From RUG705 sp934101175 (GTDB lineage Bacteria; Bacillota_I; Bacilli_A; RF39; UBA660): a DNA stretch of 64,000 nt. The notes beneath the pieces are model-generated. The model was not told the origin of the DNA. It searched no databases and saw nothing but the letters and a program-made list of their open reading frames with translations. The DNA lies in NCBI GenBank assembly GCA_934101175.1, contig CAKOQC010000001.1, positions 124,001 to 188,000 of the forward strand, given 5' to 3'. Each line of letters starts with the position of its first letter. Within the stretch, counting starts at the first letter, position 1. Below are positions 38,811 to 47,990 of this stretch, one piece after another. Position numbers and translations under genes: made by a program.

Positions 38811-41133
38811 TAACTACCCTACTCCTTTTTTTCTTTTTTTGTCTAATTTTCTTAATTATAAAATCATAGCAACTTTCTAAAAACTCTGTCATATATATAT
38901 TAGCAAAAATTATCATAATTATAAATAATATAGAAATAAATTTAACATTTCCTAATAAGAAGAAATCTTTAAATACAATAAGTAAACCATAAAAAGCTAC
39001 AAAACAAGAATATACTAGTATCTTACGTAATGTATTAAGAGGTCTACTAATATTATATAAAAGTCTTAAACTAAGGAATCCTGTTGTACATACTACTACA
39101 ATTCTAAAAACGTCAAAATCTATCTTAAAAATATAAGAAATAATTATTAAGAAGAATGCATTTATAAACACACAAATTCCACTAGGCAAAGCATTTCTAA
39201 ATACCTTAACCAAGAATCCTTTTTCTACTTTATTATAATTAGGTTCTATTGCTAAGAAAAATGATGGAACACCTACACATATAGCACTAATTAAACTTAA
39301 TTGAATTGGATAAAAAGGGTACTCATGACTAAGAAAAATACATAAAAGAGAAATAAGGAAAGAATAAGTAGTTTTTATTAAATACATACTAGCAACTCTT
39401 TCGATATTGTTAACAACTCTTCTACCTTCATTAACAATACCAGGTAAAACAGAAAAATCAGAATCTGTTAAAACTACTTCAGCCACACTTCTAGCGGCGC
39501 TTGTCCCACTAGCCAAAGCAATACCACATTCAGCCTCTTTTAAAGCTAAAATATCATTAACACCATCGCCAATATAACCAACCGTACCACTTTTTTTCAA
39601 AGCTTCAACAATGTTCTTTTTTTGTTGTGGTGTAACTCTACCAAATATTTTATAATTATTAACTATCTCAGCCAATTTTACAGGATCATCAGGAATATCA
39701 CTACCAGTAATATATTTATCATAATCATCAATCTTTAATTGTTTAAGTAAATTTGATACTGTCTTAGGATTATCCCCTGAAATAATCTTAATATCTACAT
39801 TTTGTTCCTTAAAATAATTAAGAGTTTCACTAGCATTCTTACGTAAATTATCTTTCAAAACTATAAATGCCAAAACCATATTTTTTTTCTTATCAAAAGT
39901 ATTATTAATACACTTTACAATTGTTATAACTCTAAAACCATTATCTAAATATTCAACTATTTTTTTATGTTCAGAAATGTCAATATCAGAAATAAATTCA
40001 TAAGCTCCAAGTGCATATGTGTCATCACTAAATTTAGTCAAAGAATACTTTCTAGCTGAAGAAAAGGGAACTCTCTCTATTTCTGTCAATTTTTTATCTA
40101 TTTTAAAACTTTTTTTAACAGCCATACCAGTAGCATTATTATCATCACTTACCATATTAGCTATAATATTATTAACTTTATCATTATTAACTCCATCTAA
40201 ATATATAGTATCTATTACTTCCATCGTACCAGAAGTTATTGTCCCTGTTTTATCCAAGCAAAGTGTATCTACACAAGCTAAAAGTTCAATACCACATAGT
40301 CTTTGAATAATAACTTTTTTAGAAGCCATTTTAATAACTCCAACTGTTAAAGATATTGAAGTAAGCAAAACAAGTCCATCTGGAATCATTCCAATTATAC
40401 CTGCAACAGAAGATAAAACAGATTCTGCATATGATTGATTACTATAGTAAAATTGCGTAATAAACAAAGCAATTCCTACAGGAATAATTAAAAATGTAAC
40501 TACTTTTAAAATAGTATTAATGTTTTTCATTAAATATGAAGAATTATCTCCTTCTTTACTAGCTTCTTTAATTAATTTATTAGCATATGTATCTCTATTT
40601 ATTGAAGTAACTTTAGCATATCCACTTCCTGCAGTAATAATTGATCCAGATATAAGTTTATCATTATCTTTTTTTAAAACTACATCACTTTCACCAGTAA
40701 TAATTGATTCATCAACTTCCATATTATCACTTTTAAGTATTTTAGCATCTACTACTAAATTATCTCCAGCTTGCAAGTATAATAAATCATCCATAGCTAT
40801 TTCACTAGGTAAAATTTCTTGTTTAATATTATTTCTAATAACTGTTACTTTATTAGAAGCTACAATTTTTAATTTATCTACAATAATTTTAGCCTTAATT
40901 TCCTGATATATTCCTATGCAAGTATTAAAGAATATTGACACTACAAAGGTAGCATTAGTAATAGAACCAGTAGTTAAAACCAATACAAATAGCACTACAT
41001 GTATTAAGTTAAACAAAGTTATAGTGTTAGATAAAATTATTTCTTTTATTGTACGAGAATTTTTTATTTCTTCGTTATTAATAAGACCATTATTGATACG
41101 ATATTCTAAATCTTTATTGGTAAGTCCTTCCAT
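38797..41133 (-). CDS. P-type cation ATPase (CtpE-like)
   Basis: 778-aa ion pump. Actuator motif IITGESDVVLKKD, phosphorylation site LCLDKTGTITSG (Asp near residue 294), hinge GDGVNDILALKEAECGIAL, and KIISGDNPKTV in the nucleotide/P domain. The M4 motif is IPDGLVLLTSIS where Ca pumps have PEGL and heavy-metal pumps have CPC, so it belongs with the CtpE-like group linked to Ca2+ or Mg2+. No N-terminal metal-binding domain. Length is near the usual 800. RBS AAGGAAGG. Ion specificity is inferred. Confidence 0.85.
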   Translation of the reverse strand: MEGLTNKDLEYRINNGLINNEEIKNSRTIKEIILSNTITLFNLIHVVLFVLVLTTGSITNATFVVSIFFNTCIGIYQEIKAKIIVDKLKIVASNKVTVIRNNIKQEILPSEIAMDDLLYLQAGDNLVVDAKILKSDNMEVDESIITGESDVVLKKDNDKLISGSIITAGSGYAKVTSINRDTYANKLIKEASKEGDNSSYLMKNINTILKVVTFLIIPVGIALFITQFYYSNQSYAESVLSSVAGIIGMIPDGLVLLTSISLTVGVIKMASKKVIIQRLCGIELLACVDTLCLDKTGTITSGTMEVIDTIYLDGVNNDKVNNIIANMVSDDNNATGMAVKKSFKIDKKLTEIERVPFSSARKYSLTKFSDDTYALGAYEFISDIDISEHKKIVEYLDNGFRVITIVKCINNTFDKKKNMVLAFIVLKDNLRKNASETLNYFKEQNVDIKIISGDNPKTVSNLLKQLKIDDYDKYITGSDIPDDPVKLAEIVNNYKIFGRVTPQQKKNIVEALKKSGTVGYIGDGVNDILALKEAECGIALASGTSAARSVAEVVLTDSDFSVLPGIVNEGRRVVNNIERVASMYLIKTTYSFLISLLCIFLSHEYPFYPIQLSLISAICVGVPSFFLAIEPNYNKVEKGFLVKVFRNALPSGICVFINAFFLIIISYIFKIDFDVFRIVVVCTTGFLSLRLLYNISRPLNTLRKILVYSCFVAFYGLLIVFKDFFLLGNVKFISILFIIMIIFANIYMTEFLESCYDFIIKKIRQKKKKRSRVVNEKK

Positions 41134-41150
41134 AAAACTATCCTTCCTTC

Positions 41151-41178
41151 AAAAAATGGAGTCTATTCATGACTCCAA
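41151..41178 (-). terminator. Terminator of the M23 gene
   Basis: TGGAGTC (41157-41163) / GACTCCA (41171-41177); the minus strand continues with six T. Confidence 0.85.
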
Positions 41179-41186
41179 TGTTATTA

Positions 41187-42383
41187 TTATCTGTAAAAAT
41201 ATCCGCCACCGCTATATACTAAAGATGGAAAACCAAATATTTCTCTAGGATTAATTGAATATGAGTTAAAATCAAATGCATGATGTCCTTCAGCTATTCC
41301 AAAGTGTAAGTGCGTACCTGTTGTACAAGTATCATAACCACCATGTTCTTTTGATGTACTATATCCACCAACATAACCTATAACTGTATTATCAGTAACA
41401 GCCTTTCCTATATATAAATCACTAGCTACACTAAGTAAATGCATATATACTGTTGTAAATTTCTTACCATTAACAGTGTGATTAATGTATACGGCATTTC
41501 CACCGCAACTATAAAAAGCAATTCTAGCAATATTACCATTAGCAGCAGCATAAACATTAGTGCCTTCACTTACACAATCCAAATCTATTGCATGATGTCC
41601 GCCACCGCCACTATAATCAAGTCTAACATTAAATCCTGTATATTCACTAGTAACGCATCCTTTAGACAACGGATATTTCCAACCTTGAGCATTAATTATT
41701 GAAGAATTATTACAAGTAGTTACATCTTGATATCTAGAACATCCTAAATCAGTATAAAATTTAATACGTGTCTTTAAATCTGCTATATCTTTATCTATTT
41801 CTACACCTTCTGATTTAAAATTAGCTAAGCTATAACTCAAAGTATTAACTTTTTTCCTAAGGTCTTGTCTTTCACTTTCTAGTTTAGTGTTTTTATCAGA
41901 TAATTCTTTTTCTTTTATTTGTAAATCTAATATTAGTTGTTCTAATTCATCGATTAAATCTGAATTATAATTAGTTAATTGCTTAACAACTTCATATCTA
42001 TATATAAAATCAGTATAATTCTCCGCATCAAATAAATATTCTAAGTAAATGTTTCCACCATTTGATACTTGTAAAAATTGAATTAATCCATCTGTTTCAA
42101 CTTTCTTATCTTCAATTTTTTTCTTACTATTATCAATATCTATTTCTGCTTGTTTTATTTCTTTACGAATATTTTCAATTGAAGCAGATTTATTAGAAAT
42201 TTCTGTATTTAACTCTTTAATTTGTTTTTCTGTTAAGTTTTTGCTTTCACTATTACTATTAGCTTTTGCCTGTAAGTCAGCTAATTGATTATACATATCT
42301 TGTAAGCTCTCAGCTAAAACATTTCTAGGAATTATTGTTATAATTAATAAAATTATCATTATCATAAAGGTCTTCTTCTTCAT
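41187..42383 (-). CDS. Murein hydrolase: coiled coil + M23 peptidase (EnvC/PcsB-like architecture)
   Basis: 398 aa; start ATG 42383 chosen for GGTGGTAG upstream and because it begins the signal peptide (KKKTFMIMIILLIITIIPRNVLA). Residues about 27-225 are a long coiled coil (KQIKELNTEISNKSASIENI, KEKELSDKNTKLESERQDLR). The C-terminal domain is LytM/M23: GGHHAIDLD with the zinc His and Asp, GNAVYINH, YMHLLS and HLHFGIAEGHH. EnvC-type proteins regulate or perform peptidoglycan cleavage at division; PcsB/CwlO-like ones are controlled by FtsEX. No ftsEX is in the window, but ftsA-ftsZ lies 3 kb upstream on the same strand. Confidence 0.9.
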   Translation of the reverse strand: MKKKTFMIMIILLIITIIPRNVLAESLQDMYNQLADLQAKANSNSESKNLTEKQIKELNTEISNKSASIENIRKEIKQAEIDIDNSKKKIEDKKVETDGLIQFLQVSNGGNIYLEYLFDAENYTDFIYRYEVVKQLTNYNSDLIDELEQLILDLQIKEKELSDKNTKLESERQDLRKKVNTLSYSLANFKSEGVEIDKDIADLKTRIKFYTDLGCSRYQDVTTCNNSSIINAQGWKYPLSKGCVTSEYTGFNVRLDYSGGGGHHAIDLDCVSEGTNVYAAANGNIARIAFYSCGGNAVYINHTVNGKKFTTVYMHLLSVASDLYIGKAVTDNTVIGYVGGYSTSKEHGGYDTCTTGTHLHFGIAEGHHAFDFNSYSINPREIFGFPSLVYSGGGYFYR

Positions 42384-42401
42384 ATCTACCACCTTAATAT
42401 A

Positions 42402-42431
42402 ATTATATCTTATATCTCTAAGTAAAGTCAA
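42402..42431 (-). promoter_or_regulatory. Promoter of the M23 gene
   Basis: Minus strand TTGACT (42426-42431), 18 bases, TATAAT (42402-42407), 18 bases before the start codon. Confidence 0.7.
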
Positions 42432-42472
42432 TAATAACCCCATTATTACCAAAAAATATCACTAAATATGTC

Positions 42473-42510
42473 AAAAAAAGAACTTAATCATTTTATATTT
42501 ATTAAGTTCT
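42473..42510 (-). terminator. Terminator of the amidoligase-like gene
   Basis: GAACTTAAT (42480-42488) / ATTAAGTTC (42501-42509), followed by seven T on the minus strand. Confidence 0.85.
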
Positions 42511-42515
42511 TCTAA

Positions 42516-43874
42516 CTATCTTTTTTTAATTTTATGTTTCTCAGTAAAATTAATTCCTTTATCATAACATAAACTTATTTTATTCTTAATATTTCTTTCT
42601 AACATTCTAGTGTTTTTATAATATCTTTCTCTATAAATATTCTTATCTTTCTCATCACCAAATAATAAAGAAAGTAATATTTCTAGTTTATCATTCTCAC
42701 TAATAGTGTCTCTCAATTTAACAAAATCAAGATATTTATCATTATCTTTATTCATATTAGCTATTCTACAAGAAACCTGTATCATTCTTAATATAAGTCT
42801 AATGTTATAGTGAAGTTCTTTAAAGTGTATCTCTCCATTAGGAATTCTAAATTCAATCGTTGGATAATTTGTAATAACATTTAATCCTTTATATCTATCA
42901 TGCATAATTATTTTTAACTTTTTAATTAATACATTTATATCTTCTTCTTGATAATTATCAAAATCTCCCATATTTATTGCTAAATTGCAAACTTTCTTTA
43001 TTTTTCCTGCATAAAGCCATATATCATGTCTAGGAAAAGCTCCTTTTCTATTTATAATTCTATATAATATATTTTCACAATTACAATACATCTCTAAAAG
43101 AAAAAGTAATTCTCTACTATTTTTAAAGTAATCTATTCCTATATGGATATGTCCTCCACATTCATCATTTACTTTAAAATTACACTCGTTTAAAATGGTA
43201 CATATACTTTCTACTTTTGTCATATCATTAATATTATAATGTAGTACTGGTGATGATATTTCTAATCCTGACACTACTGAATATTCTTCTTTTACTAAAA
43301 AATCACTTAGTACAGTCTTAATATTTTCAAAAAAGTCAATTTTATTATGAAATACTTCAAACTCAAGACCAAACCCTATCGTATCATCTAATTCTTTATC
43401 TAGATTATCAGATATATCATTGCGTATTCTATTTAATAATTCACTTTTATATGGTTCATAATTAGATAATATAAATATTTTAAATTCATAAGTATTTAAT
43501 AATTCAATTAGCTTAATTTTCATTTCCATATCATCTATACTATTAACAACTAATATTTTCCTAAGTAAATAATTATCTTTTTTAAAGTATTCTATAATTA
43601 GTGCTTTATTTTCTAAAGAAAGTATTGTTTCTACGTAATGATATCTATACATTGGAATATTGTATAATACATCTAAACAAATCATTTTATCATTATCATT
43701 AAGTTCAGCAATAATTATCTTAAATCTATCAAAATTAAAATATTCTAGCATTCTTTTAAATAGTGCTTTTTTAATGCAAACTGTCATAACACTTTTAAAT
43801 AGACTAATAATATCATTATTATCTAACACGTCAATATGTTTAATAATATATTTATATTTATCATTATCGTTCAC
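42516..43874 (-). CDS. Amidoligase-like enzyme (PF12224 type) with helical N-terminal extension
   Basis: About 452 aa. The ATG at 43883 touches the GGGAG site, so the GTG at 43874 is the more likely start. Counting from that ATG, residues 1-160 are helical and unassigned. The catalytic-like part runs from about 170: GFGLEFE (170-176), SGLEISSP (205-212), CGGHIHIG (242-249), RKGAFPRHDIW and TIEFRIPNGEIHFKELHYN (342 on). The E-x-E, E-SP, CG-H-H and EFR motifs in this order are those of the putative COOH-NH2 ligase family with a glutamine-synthetase-like fold. Family members are predicted to form peptide-like bonds; no substrate is proven here. Confidence 0.75.
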   Translation of the reverse strand: MNDNDKYKYIIKHIDVLDNNDIISLFKSVMTVCIKKALFKRMLEYFNFDRFKIIIAELNDNDKMICLDVLYNIPMYRYHYVETILSLENKALIIEYFKKDNYLLRKILVVNSIDDMEMKIKLIELLNTYEFKIFILSNYEPYKSELLNRIRNDISDNLDKELDDTIGFGLEFEVFHNKIDFFENIKTVLSDFLVKEEYSVVSGLEISSPVLHYNINDMTKVESICTILNECNFKVNDECGGHIHIGIDYFKNSRELLFLLEMYCNCENILYRIINRKGAFPRHDIWLYAGKIKKVCNLAINMGDFDNYQEEDINVLIKKLKIIMHDRYKGLNVITNYPTIEFRIPNGEIHFKELHYNIRLILRMIQVSCRIANMNKDNDKYLDFVKLRDTISENDKLEILLSLLFGDEKDKNIYRERYYKNTRMLERNIKNKISLCYDKGINFTEKHKIKKR

Positions 43875-43930
43875 GAAATGCATCTCCCAAATTTCTAATA
43901 TTATAATATCTACTATTTTTTATAATAATA

Positions 43931-44617
43931 CTATTTATCAAAGCTAAATATTACACTACTATCTATTTTACTAGCATCAAAACGATAATGTCTAGTAACC
44001 TTTCCCCTTTTCAAATAATCTTCTTCTCTAATTGGTTGCCCGCCGTTATGTAAAATATAAGTAATACCATGTTTATTGCGATAATCTGATACAATGCCAA
44101 TATGATTATTATTCCCAAATATTACTATATCTCCAGGCATCCATTCATCTATATCATTTATATCATTAGTAAGTATTGTAGCATATTTATCAAAGAATAC
44201 TCTTAAATTAACAACTCTTCTAAAGTCAATATTCTTATCTGCCACCTTAATATGATAATCATCTTTATTCTTTTCTATATCATTATCTACCATATCTTTA
44301 AGAGAATATCCTGCTTCTTTAAAAGCTCTCCATATCAAGTCAGTGCAAACCCCTTCATCTTCTGGAGGATATCCCCCATCATAATAAACTGATTTATATT
44401 TAGGCTTATTATAAGCATCTATCTTAGCACCATTTAAAATATCTGTATAATCATCTATTCCATTCTGATTATAATCTACCATACTCTTAATAGTAGTAAT
44501 ACCAAAATCTTTATCATGATATTTCTTCTTAGGAATAATATTATAATAATCTAAAAAGTAAACTAATATCCCTAAAGTAATCAATAATATAATTCCTACT
44601 AATATTTTCTTCTTCAT
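43931..44617 (-). CDS. DUF1287 protein (NlpC/P60-like amidase fold), membrane-anchored
   Basis: 228 aa; start ATG 44617 (GAGTGTG upstream). One N-terminal helix anchors it. The DUF1287 domain shows DEGVCTDLIWRAFKEAG with the probable catalytic Cys, DKNIDFRRVVNLRVFF, WMPGDIVIFGNNNHIGIV with the His, and ILHNGGQPIREEDYL. The order Cys...His...His/Asn fits NlpC/P60-like peptidases/amidases acting on cell-wall peptides. It lies between ftsZ and the amidoligase-like gene on the same strand. Confidence 0.85.
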   Translation of the reverse strand: MKKKILVGIILLITLGILVYFLDYYNIIPKKKYHDKDFGITTIKSMVDYNQNGIDDYTDILNGAKIDAYNKPKYKSVYYDGGYPPEDEGVCTDLIWRAFKEAGYSLKDMVDNDIEKNKDDYHIKVADKNIDFRRVVNLRVFFDKYATILTNDINDIDEWMPGDIVIFGNNNHIGIVSDYRNKHGITYILHNGGQPIREEDYLKRGKVTRHYRFDASKIDSSVIFSFDK

Positions 44618-44632
44618 AACAATCACACTCTA

Positions 44633-44661
44633 ATTATATTATATTTTTAAGTTTATATCAA
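44633..44661 (-). promoter_or_regulatory. Promoter of the DUF1287 gene
   Basis: Minus strand TTGATA (44656-44661), 17 bases, TATAAT (44633-44638), 15 bases before the start codon. Confidence 0.7.
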
Positions 44662-44703
44662 TAATTATTCATTTTATTTAATATGTTTACATATCATAAG
44701 AAA

Positions 44704-44733
44704 TATTAAAAAGAAGACATAACAAATGTCTTC
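44704..44733 (-). terminator. Terminator after ftsZ
   Basis: AGAAGACAT (44712-44720) / ATGTCTTCT (44725-44733), with a T run on the minus strand. Confidence 0.85.
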
Positions 44734-44748
44734 TATATAAAGTCTTAA

Positions 44749-45828
44749 TTAGAAATCTTGTCTATCTCTTATAAATGGTGGAATATCTAAATCATTATCA
44801 TTATATTCTTCATCATCTTTATACATATCTTCTCTCTTAGTAGAGTTAAAGCTATGATATAAAGGTTCACTAGGTTCCTCAAAACCAGTAGCTATAACAG
44901 TAACAATTACTTCGTCAGTTAAGTTCTCGTTAATAACAGCTCCAAATATTGTATTAATATCTGTATTTGCTGCCGTTCTAATAACTTCAGCGGCTTCTTC
45001 TACTTCAAATAAAGTAAGTGAACTTCCACCAGTAACGTTAATAATTGCATCAGTAGCTCCATTAATTGATGTTTCAAGAAGTGGAGAAGATACTGCTTGT
45101 TTTGCAGCCTCTACTGCTCTATTTTCACCAGATCCAACACCTATACCAATAAGTGCATTGCCACGATCCTTCATAACAGCTTTAACATCGGCAAAATCCA
45201 AGTTAACTAATCCAGTAATAGCAATCAAGTCTGATATAGATTGAACTCCTCTATGTAAAACATTATCTACTTCTCTAAATGCTTCTAACATTGGTGTAGA
45301 TTTATCGATTAATTCTCTCAATCTATCATTAGGAATAACTATTAAAGTATCAACGTGTTTCTTCAATTCATCAAGTCCTGCAATAGCTTGTTCCATTCTC
45401 TTTTTACCTTCAAAACTAAAAGGTTTTGTAACTATTCCAACTGTTAATGCTCCTAAATCTTGAGCTATTTCTGCTACTATTGGAGATGCACCAGTACCAG
45501 TTCCACCGCCCATTCCACAAGTAACAAATACCATATCAGCACCTTTTAATGCTTCTTCTATTTCTTCTTTTGATTCAAGTGCTGCTTCTTTACCTATTTC
45601 CGGATTAGCACCAGCTCCTAAACCATCAGTAAGATCGCTACCAAGTTGTAGCTTAGTTGGAGCTAAAGAATCATTCAAAACTTGTAAATCAGTATTAGCT
45701 ACAATAAAATCAACACCTTTAAGACCAGAATCTATCATACGATTAACTGCATTACAGCCACCGCCTCCAATTCCTACAACCTTAATTTTAGCTAACTGAT
45801 TCATTTCTAAACCAAACATATTATTCAT
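44749..45828 (-). CDS. ftsZ: Cell division GTPase FtsZ
   Basis: 359 aa tubulin-like protein that polymerises into the division ring. VVGIGGGGCNAVNRMI at the N-terminus and the tubulin signature GMGGGTGTGASP bind GTP; RGVQSISDLIAITGLVNLDF and the T7 loop are intact. After a short linker it ends DLDIPPFIRDRQDF, the conserved C-terminal peptide that binds FtsA. The linker is short (about 25 residues). Its ribosome site AAGGAGG lies inside the last codons of ftsA, and the start overlaps the ftsA stop (TAATG), so FtsZ synthesis is coupled to FtsA. Confidence 0.98.
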   Translation of the reverse strand: MNNMFGLEMNQLAKIKVVGIGGGGCNAVNRMIDSGLKGVDFIVANTDLQVLNDSLAPTKLQLGSDLTDGLGAGANPEIGKEAALESKEEIEEALKGADMVFVTCGMGGGTGTGASPIVAEIAQDLGALTVGIVTKPFSFEGKKRMEQAIAGLDELKKHVDTLIVIPNDRLRELIDKSTPMLEAFREVDNVLHRGVQSISDLIAITGLVNLDFADVKAVMKDRGNALIGIGVGSGENRAVEAAKQAVSSPLLETSINGATDAIINVTGGSSLTLFEVEEAAEVIRTAANTDINTIFGAVINENLTDEVIVTVIATGFEEPSEPLYHSFNSTKREDMYKDDEEYNDNDLDIPPFIRDRQDF

Positions 45829-47072
45829 TATTTTTCCTCCTTATTTCTAATAAAGCCTTTAAACATCTTAGTAACAACCGCTTTCTCTTTTTTTCTTTTG
45901 CTCTCTGGAGTTAATAATAATTCCTCATCTTCAAGACTTATCATTGAATAATCTTTTCCCCTAACAGTCATTTTCTGATCATAATATTTAATCATTCCCA
46001 TAACTGTTGTATATTTATTATCTCTAATTCCTATCTCATCCATTAAATATATTATAACATCTTTTCCAAAAAATTCATATACTAAATTTTTAAAAGATTT
46101 AATTTCTGTAAGACCTCCAGTTATAACAATATAATCAAGATTCTTTTTCGTAAGTAGTAAAATTTGTTTTTTAGCATATTCTAATATTTCTGTCATTCTA
46201 CTCATAACTACTTCCGTAACTTCTAATTGATTAAGTCGAACTCTTTCTCCTATGTTATTTTCAAGTTCATAGACATCATTCAAATTAGTAAATCTTTTAT
46301 GACATGCTGCAAACTTTTCTTTTATTTTTCTAGCATCAATTATATTAGTACCAAATACATATGCAATATCATTTTCTATGTTTATTCCTCCAAGTTGTAT
46401 TGTTTCTGTATTCATAAGTTTACCATTATTAATAATAGAAACATTTGTTGTTTCATGTCCCAAATTAATAATTGCTCCTATTTTTTCATCTAATTTTTTA
46501 TTTCTAATTTGTTGATAATCTGCCATTCCTGATAAAACAATATCAACTACTTCAAGTCCTGCTCCTTCAATTACTCCTATTACTGAATAAATATTCTTCT
46601 TAGGAACACTAACCATTATTCCTTTTAAACCAAGTTCTTTTCCCTCCATATTATATGGATACTCAATTCCCTCTGTTTCATCTATCATAAATTCTAATGG
46701 AATAACTGTAACTAGTTCATATTCTTTATCTATTTTTCCATATACTGAAGTTTTAATAACTTTATTAATATCTTCAGTAGTTACTTTATCGGCAATTTCT
46801 ACCTTCCCAGTAACATACATGAACTTAACATTATAATCTGGAACATTAACTAATACTTTTTTAATTACTATTCCCAAATCATCTTCAATTTTTTTAATAC
46901 CATCTTTAATCGTATTAACAACCAAATTAGAGTCAACTATTAACCCCTTTCTAATACCTTTAGATTTAATTGTATGAGCCGATAAGACATATACTTTTCC
47001 ATCTTTCTCTTCACCAACTAAAAATTTAATAGTATCAGATCCAATATCAATACTTGTATATATTTTCCTCAT
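45828..47072 (-). CDS. ftsA: Cell division protein FtsA
   Basis: 414 aa actin-like membrane tether of FtsZ. SIDIGSDTIKFLVGE is phosphate loop 1, NLGHETTNVSIINNGKL phosphate 2, and YIVITGGLTEIKSFKNLV the adenosine site; the 1C domain is present (VDSNLVVNTIKDGIKKIEDD). The C-terminus VVTKMFKGFIRNKEEK is the amphipathic membrane-binding helix. Ribosome site AGGGAGAG. The usual partners ftsQ, murB/murC or sepF are not next to it, so this is a minimal ftsA-ftsZ pair. Confidence 0.96.
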   Translation of the reverse strand: MRKIYTSIDIGSDTIKFLVGEEKDGKVYVLSAHTIKSKGIRKGLIVDSNLVVNTIKDGIKKIEDDLGIVIKKVLVNVPDYNVKFMYVTGKVEIADKVTTEDINKVIKTSVYGKIDKEYELVTVIPLEFMIDETEGIEYPYNMEGKELGLKGIMVSVPKKNIYSVIGVIEGAGLEVVDIVLSGMADYQQIRNKKLDEKIGAIINLGHETTNVSIINNGKLMNTETIQLGGINIENDIAYVFGTNIIDARKIKEKFAACHKRFTNLNDVYELENNIGERVRLNQLEVTEVVMSRMTEILEYAKKQILLLTKKNLDYIVITGGLTEIKSFKNLVYEFFGKDVIIYLMDEIGIRDNKYTTVMGMIKYYDQKMTVRGKDYSMISLEDEELLLTPESKRKKEKAVVTKMFKGFIRNKEEK

Positions 47073-47104
47073 GATATCGACTCTCCCTAAAATGATACAA
47101 TCTA

Positions 47105-47133
47105 ATTATACACAAAAAATTAATCAAAATCAA
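47105..47133 (-). promoter_or_regulatory. Promoter of ftsA-ftsZ
   Basis: Minus strand TTGATT (47128-47133), 17 bases, TATAAT (47105-47110) with an extended TGTG. The TTGATT is repeated 6 bases on, so two -35 choices exist. 47,134-47,261 shows nothing else. Confidence 0.75.
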
Positions 47134-47261
47134 CATAATATGACTATTTTTTCTATATGTTTACTTAAAAATAATCATATAGTTATCTCAAAATATCTCT
47201 AAAATATATAAAGAAATTAATTTGTAGAACAATTCTTTATTCCATTTTATATTTTAATATA

Positions 47262-47296
47262 AAGAAAAATAAGTCAAAAGGAAAGTATTTTGACTT
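47262..47296 (-). terminator. Terminator of the 47.3-47.9 kb gene
   Basis: AAGTCAAAA (47271-47279) / TTTTGACTT (47288-47296), with a T run on the minus strand. Confidence 0.8.
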
Positions 47297-47336
47297 ATTT
47301 CCAGGTTAACATTTAAATTAGTAAAAGTTTTAAATA

Positions 47337-47915
47337 TTATTTTCTTCTAATCTTTTTATATGTAGCTTCTAAATCTCCTTTAACACTAGCTGCTTCTAAA
47401 GAATTAATTTCTTCCATCAAGTTATTATCTCTAACCTCTTCTATTTCATATATGTCTTTACTAGCTTCTTTTAATAAATTATTATTACTATTAATAATTA
47501 TTCCTACAATATCACTATCGATAGCTTCTTTAGAAATAGTTACTAATTGCTCATTTAATAATACTTCTCTTAATAGTTCTAACTCCCTAAGGCTAAGTTT
47601 ATTTACTTTGCTAAGAACTTCATTTCTATCTATATTATTTTCTACTTCTTTATCTATTTTTTTCTTTTCTGTGTGAAGTTTCATTGCTTTCTTAGTAATT
47701 TTATCAGCTTTAACGAAATGATAAGCAAAAGGAGCAACTCCAATAGATATTGGTATCAATGTATATCCAACGTTATTTGAAACTATAAAAACAGTCACAC
47801 CTAAAACTAATGAAAGGAAGAATTCAATCATACCAGTTAATAAATGTCCAGTTGAAACATCACTTAATTTTGTTTCTGCATTTTCTATTTCCTTCAATCT
47901 ATCATAATAATTCAT
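47337..47915 (-). CDS. Membrane protein with two helices and cytoplasmic coiled coil, unknown
   Basis: 192 aa. A short acidic N-terminus, two adjacent helices (GMIEFFLSLVLGVTVFIVSN; YTLIPISIGVAPFAYHF), then a Lys/Glu-rich cytoplasmic tail with coiled-coil propensity (KKIDKEVENNIDRNEVLSKV, LRELELLREVLLNEQ). No family recognised. RBS GAGGTG. It sits alone between ftsA's promoter and the HAD gene. Confidence 0.6.
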   Translation of the reverse strand: MNYYDRLKEIENAETKLSDVSTGHLLTGMIEFFLSLVLGVTVFIVSNNVGYTLIPISIGVAPFAYHFVKADKITKKAMKLHTEKKKIDKEVENNIDRNEVLSKVNKLSLRELELLREVLLNEQLVTISKEAIDSDIVGIIINSNNNLLKEASKDIYEIEEVRDNNLMEEINSLEAASVKGDLEATYKKIRRK

Positions 47916-47990
47916 AATTTCACCTCATGCCATTATATTAACATAATATGTCATATTTATCAAGAAAATTACCCCATTTAGAAGAAATAT

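Noticed and set aside
40019..41248. Several open frames opposite the P-type ATPase
   Set aside because: The ATPase is unambiguous; the opposite frames are hydrophobic by mirror codon effects and lack starts with ribosome sites.
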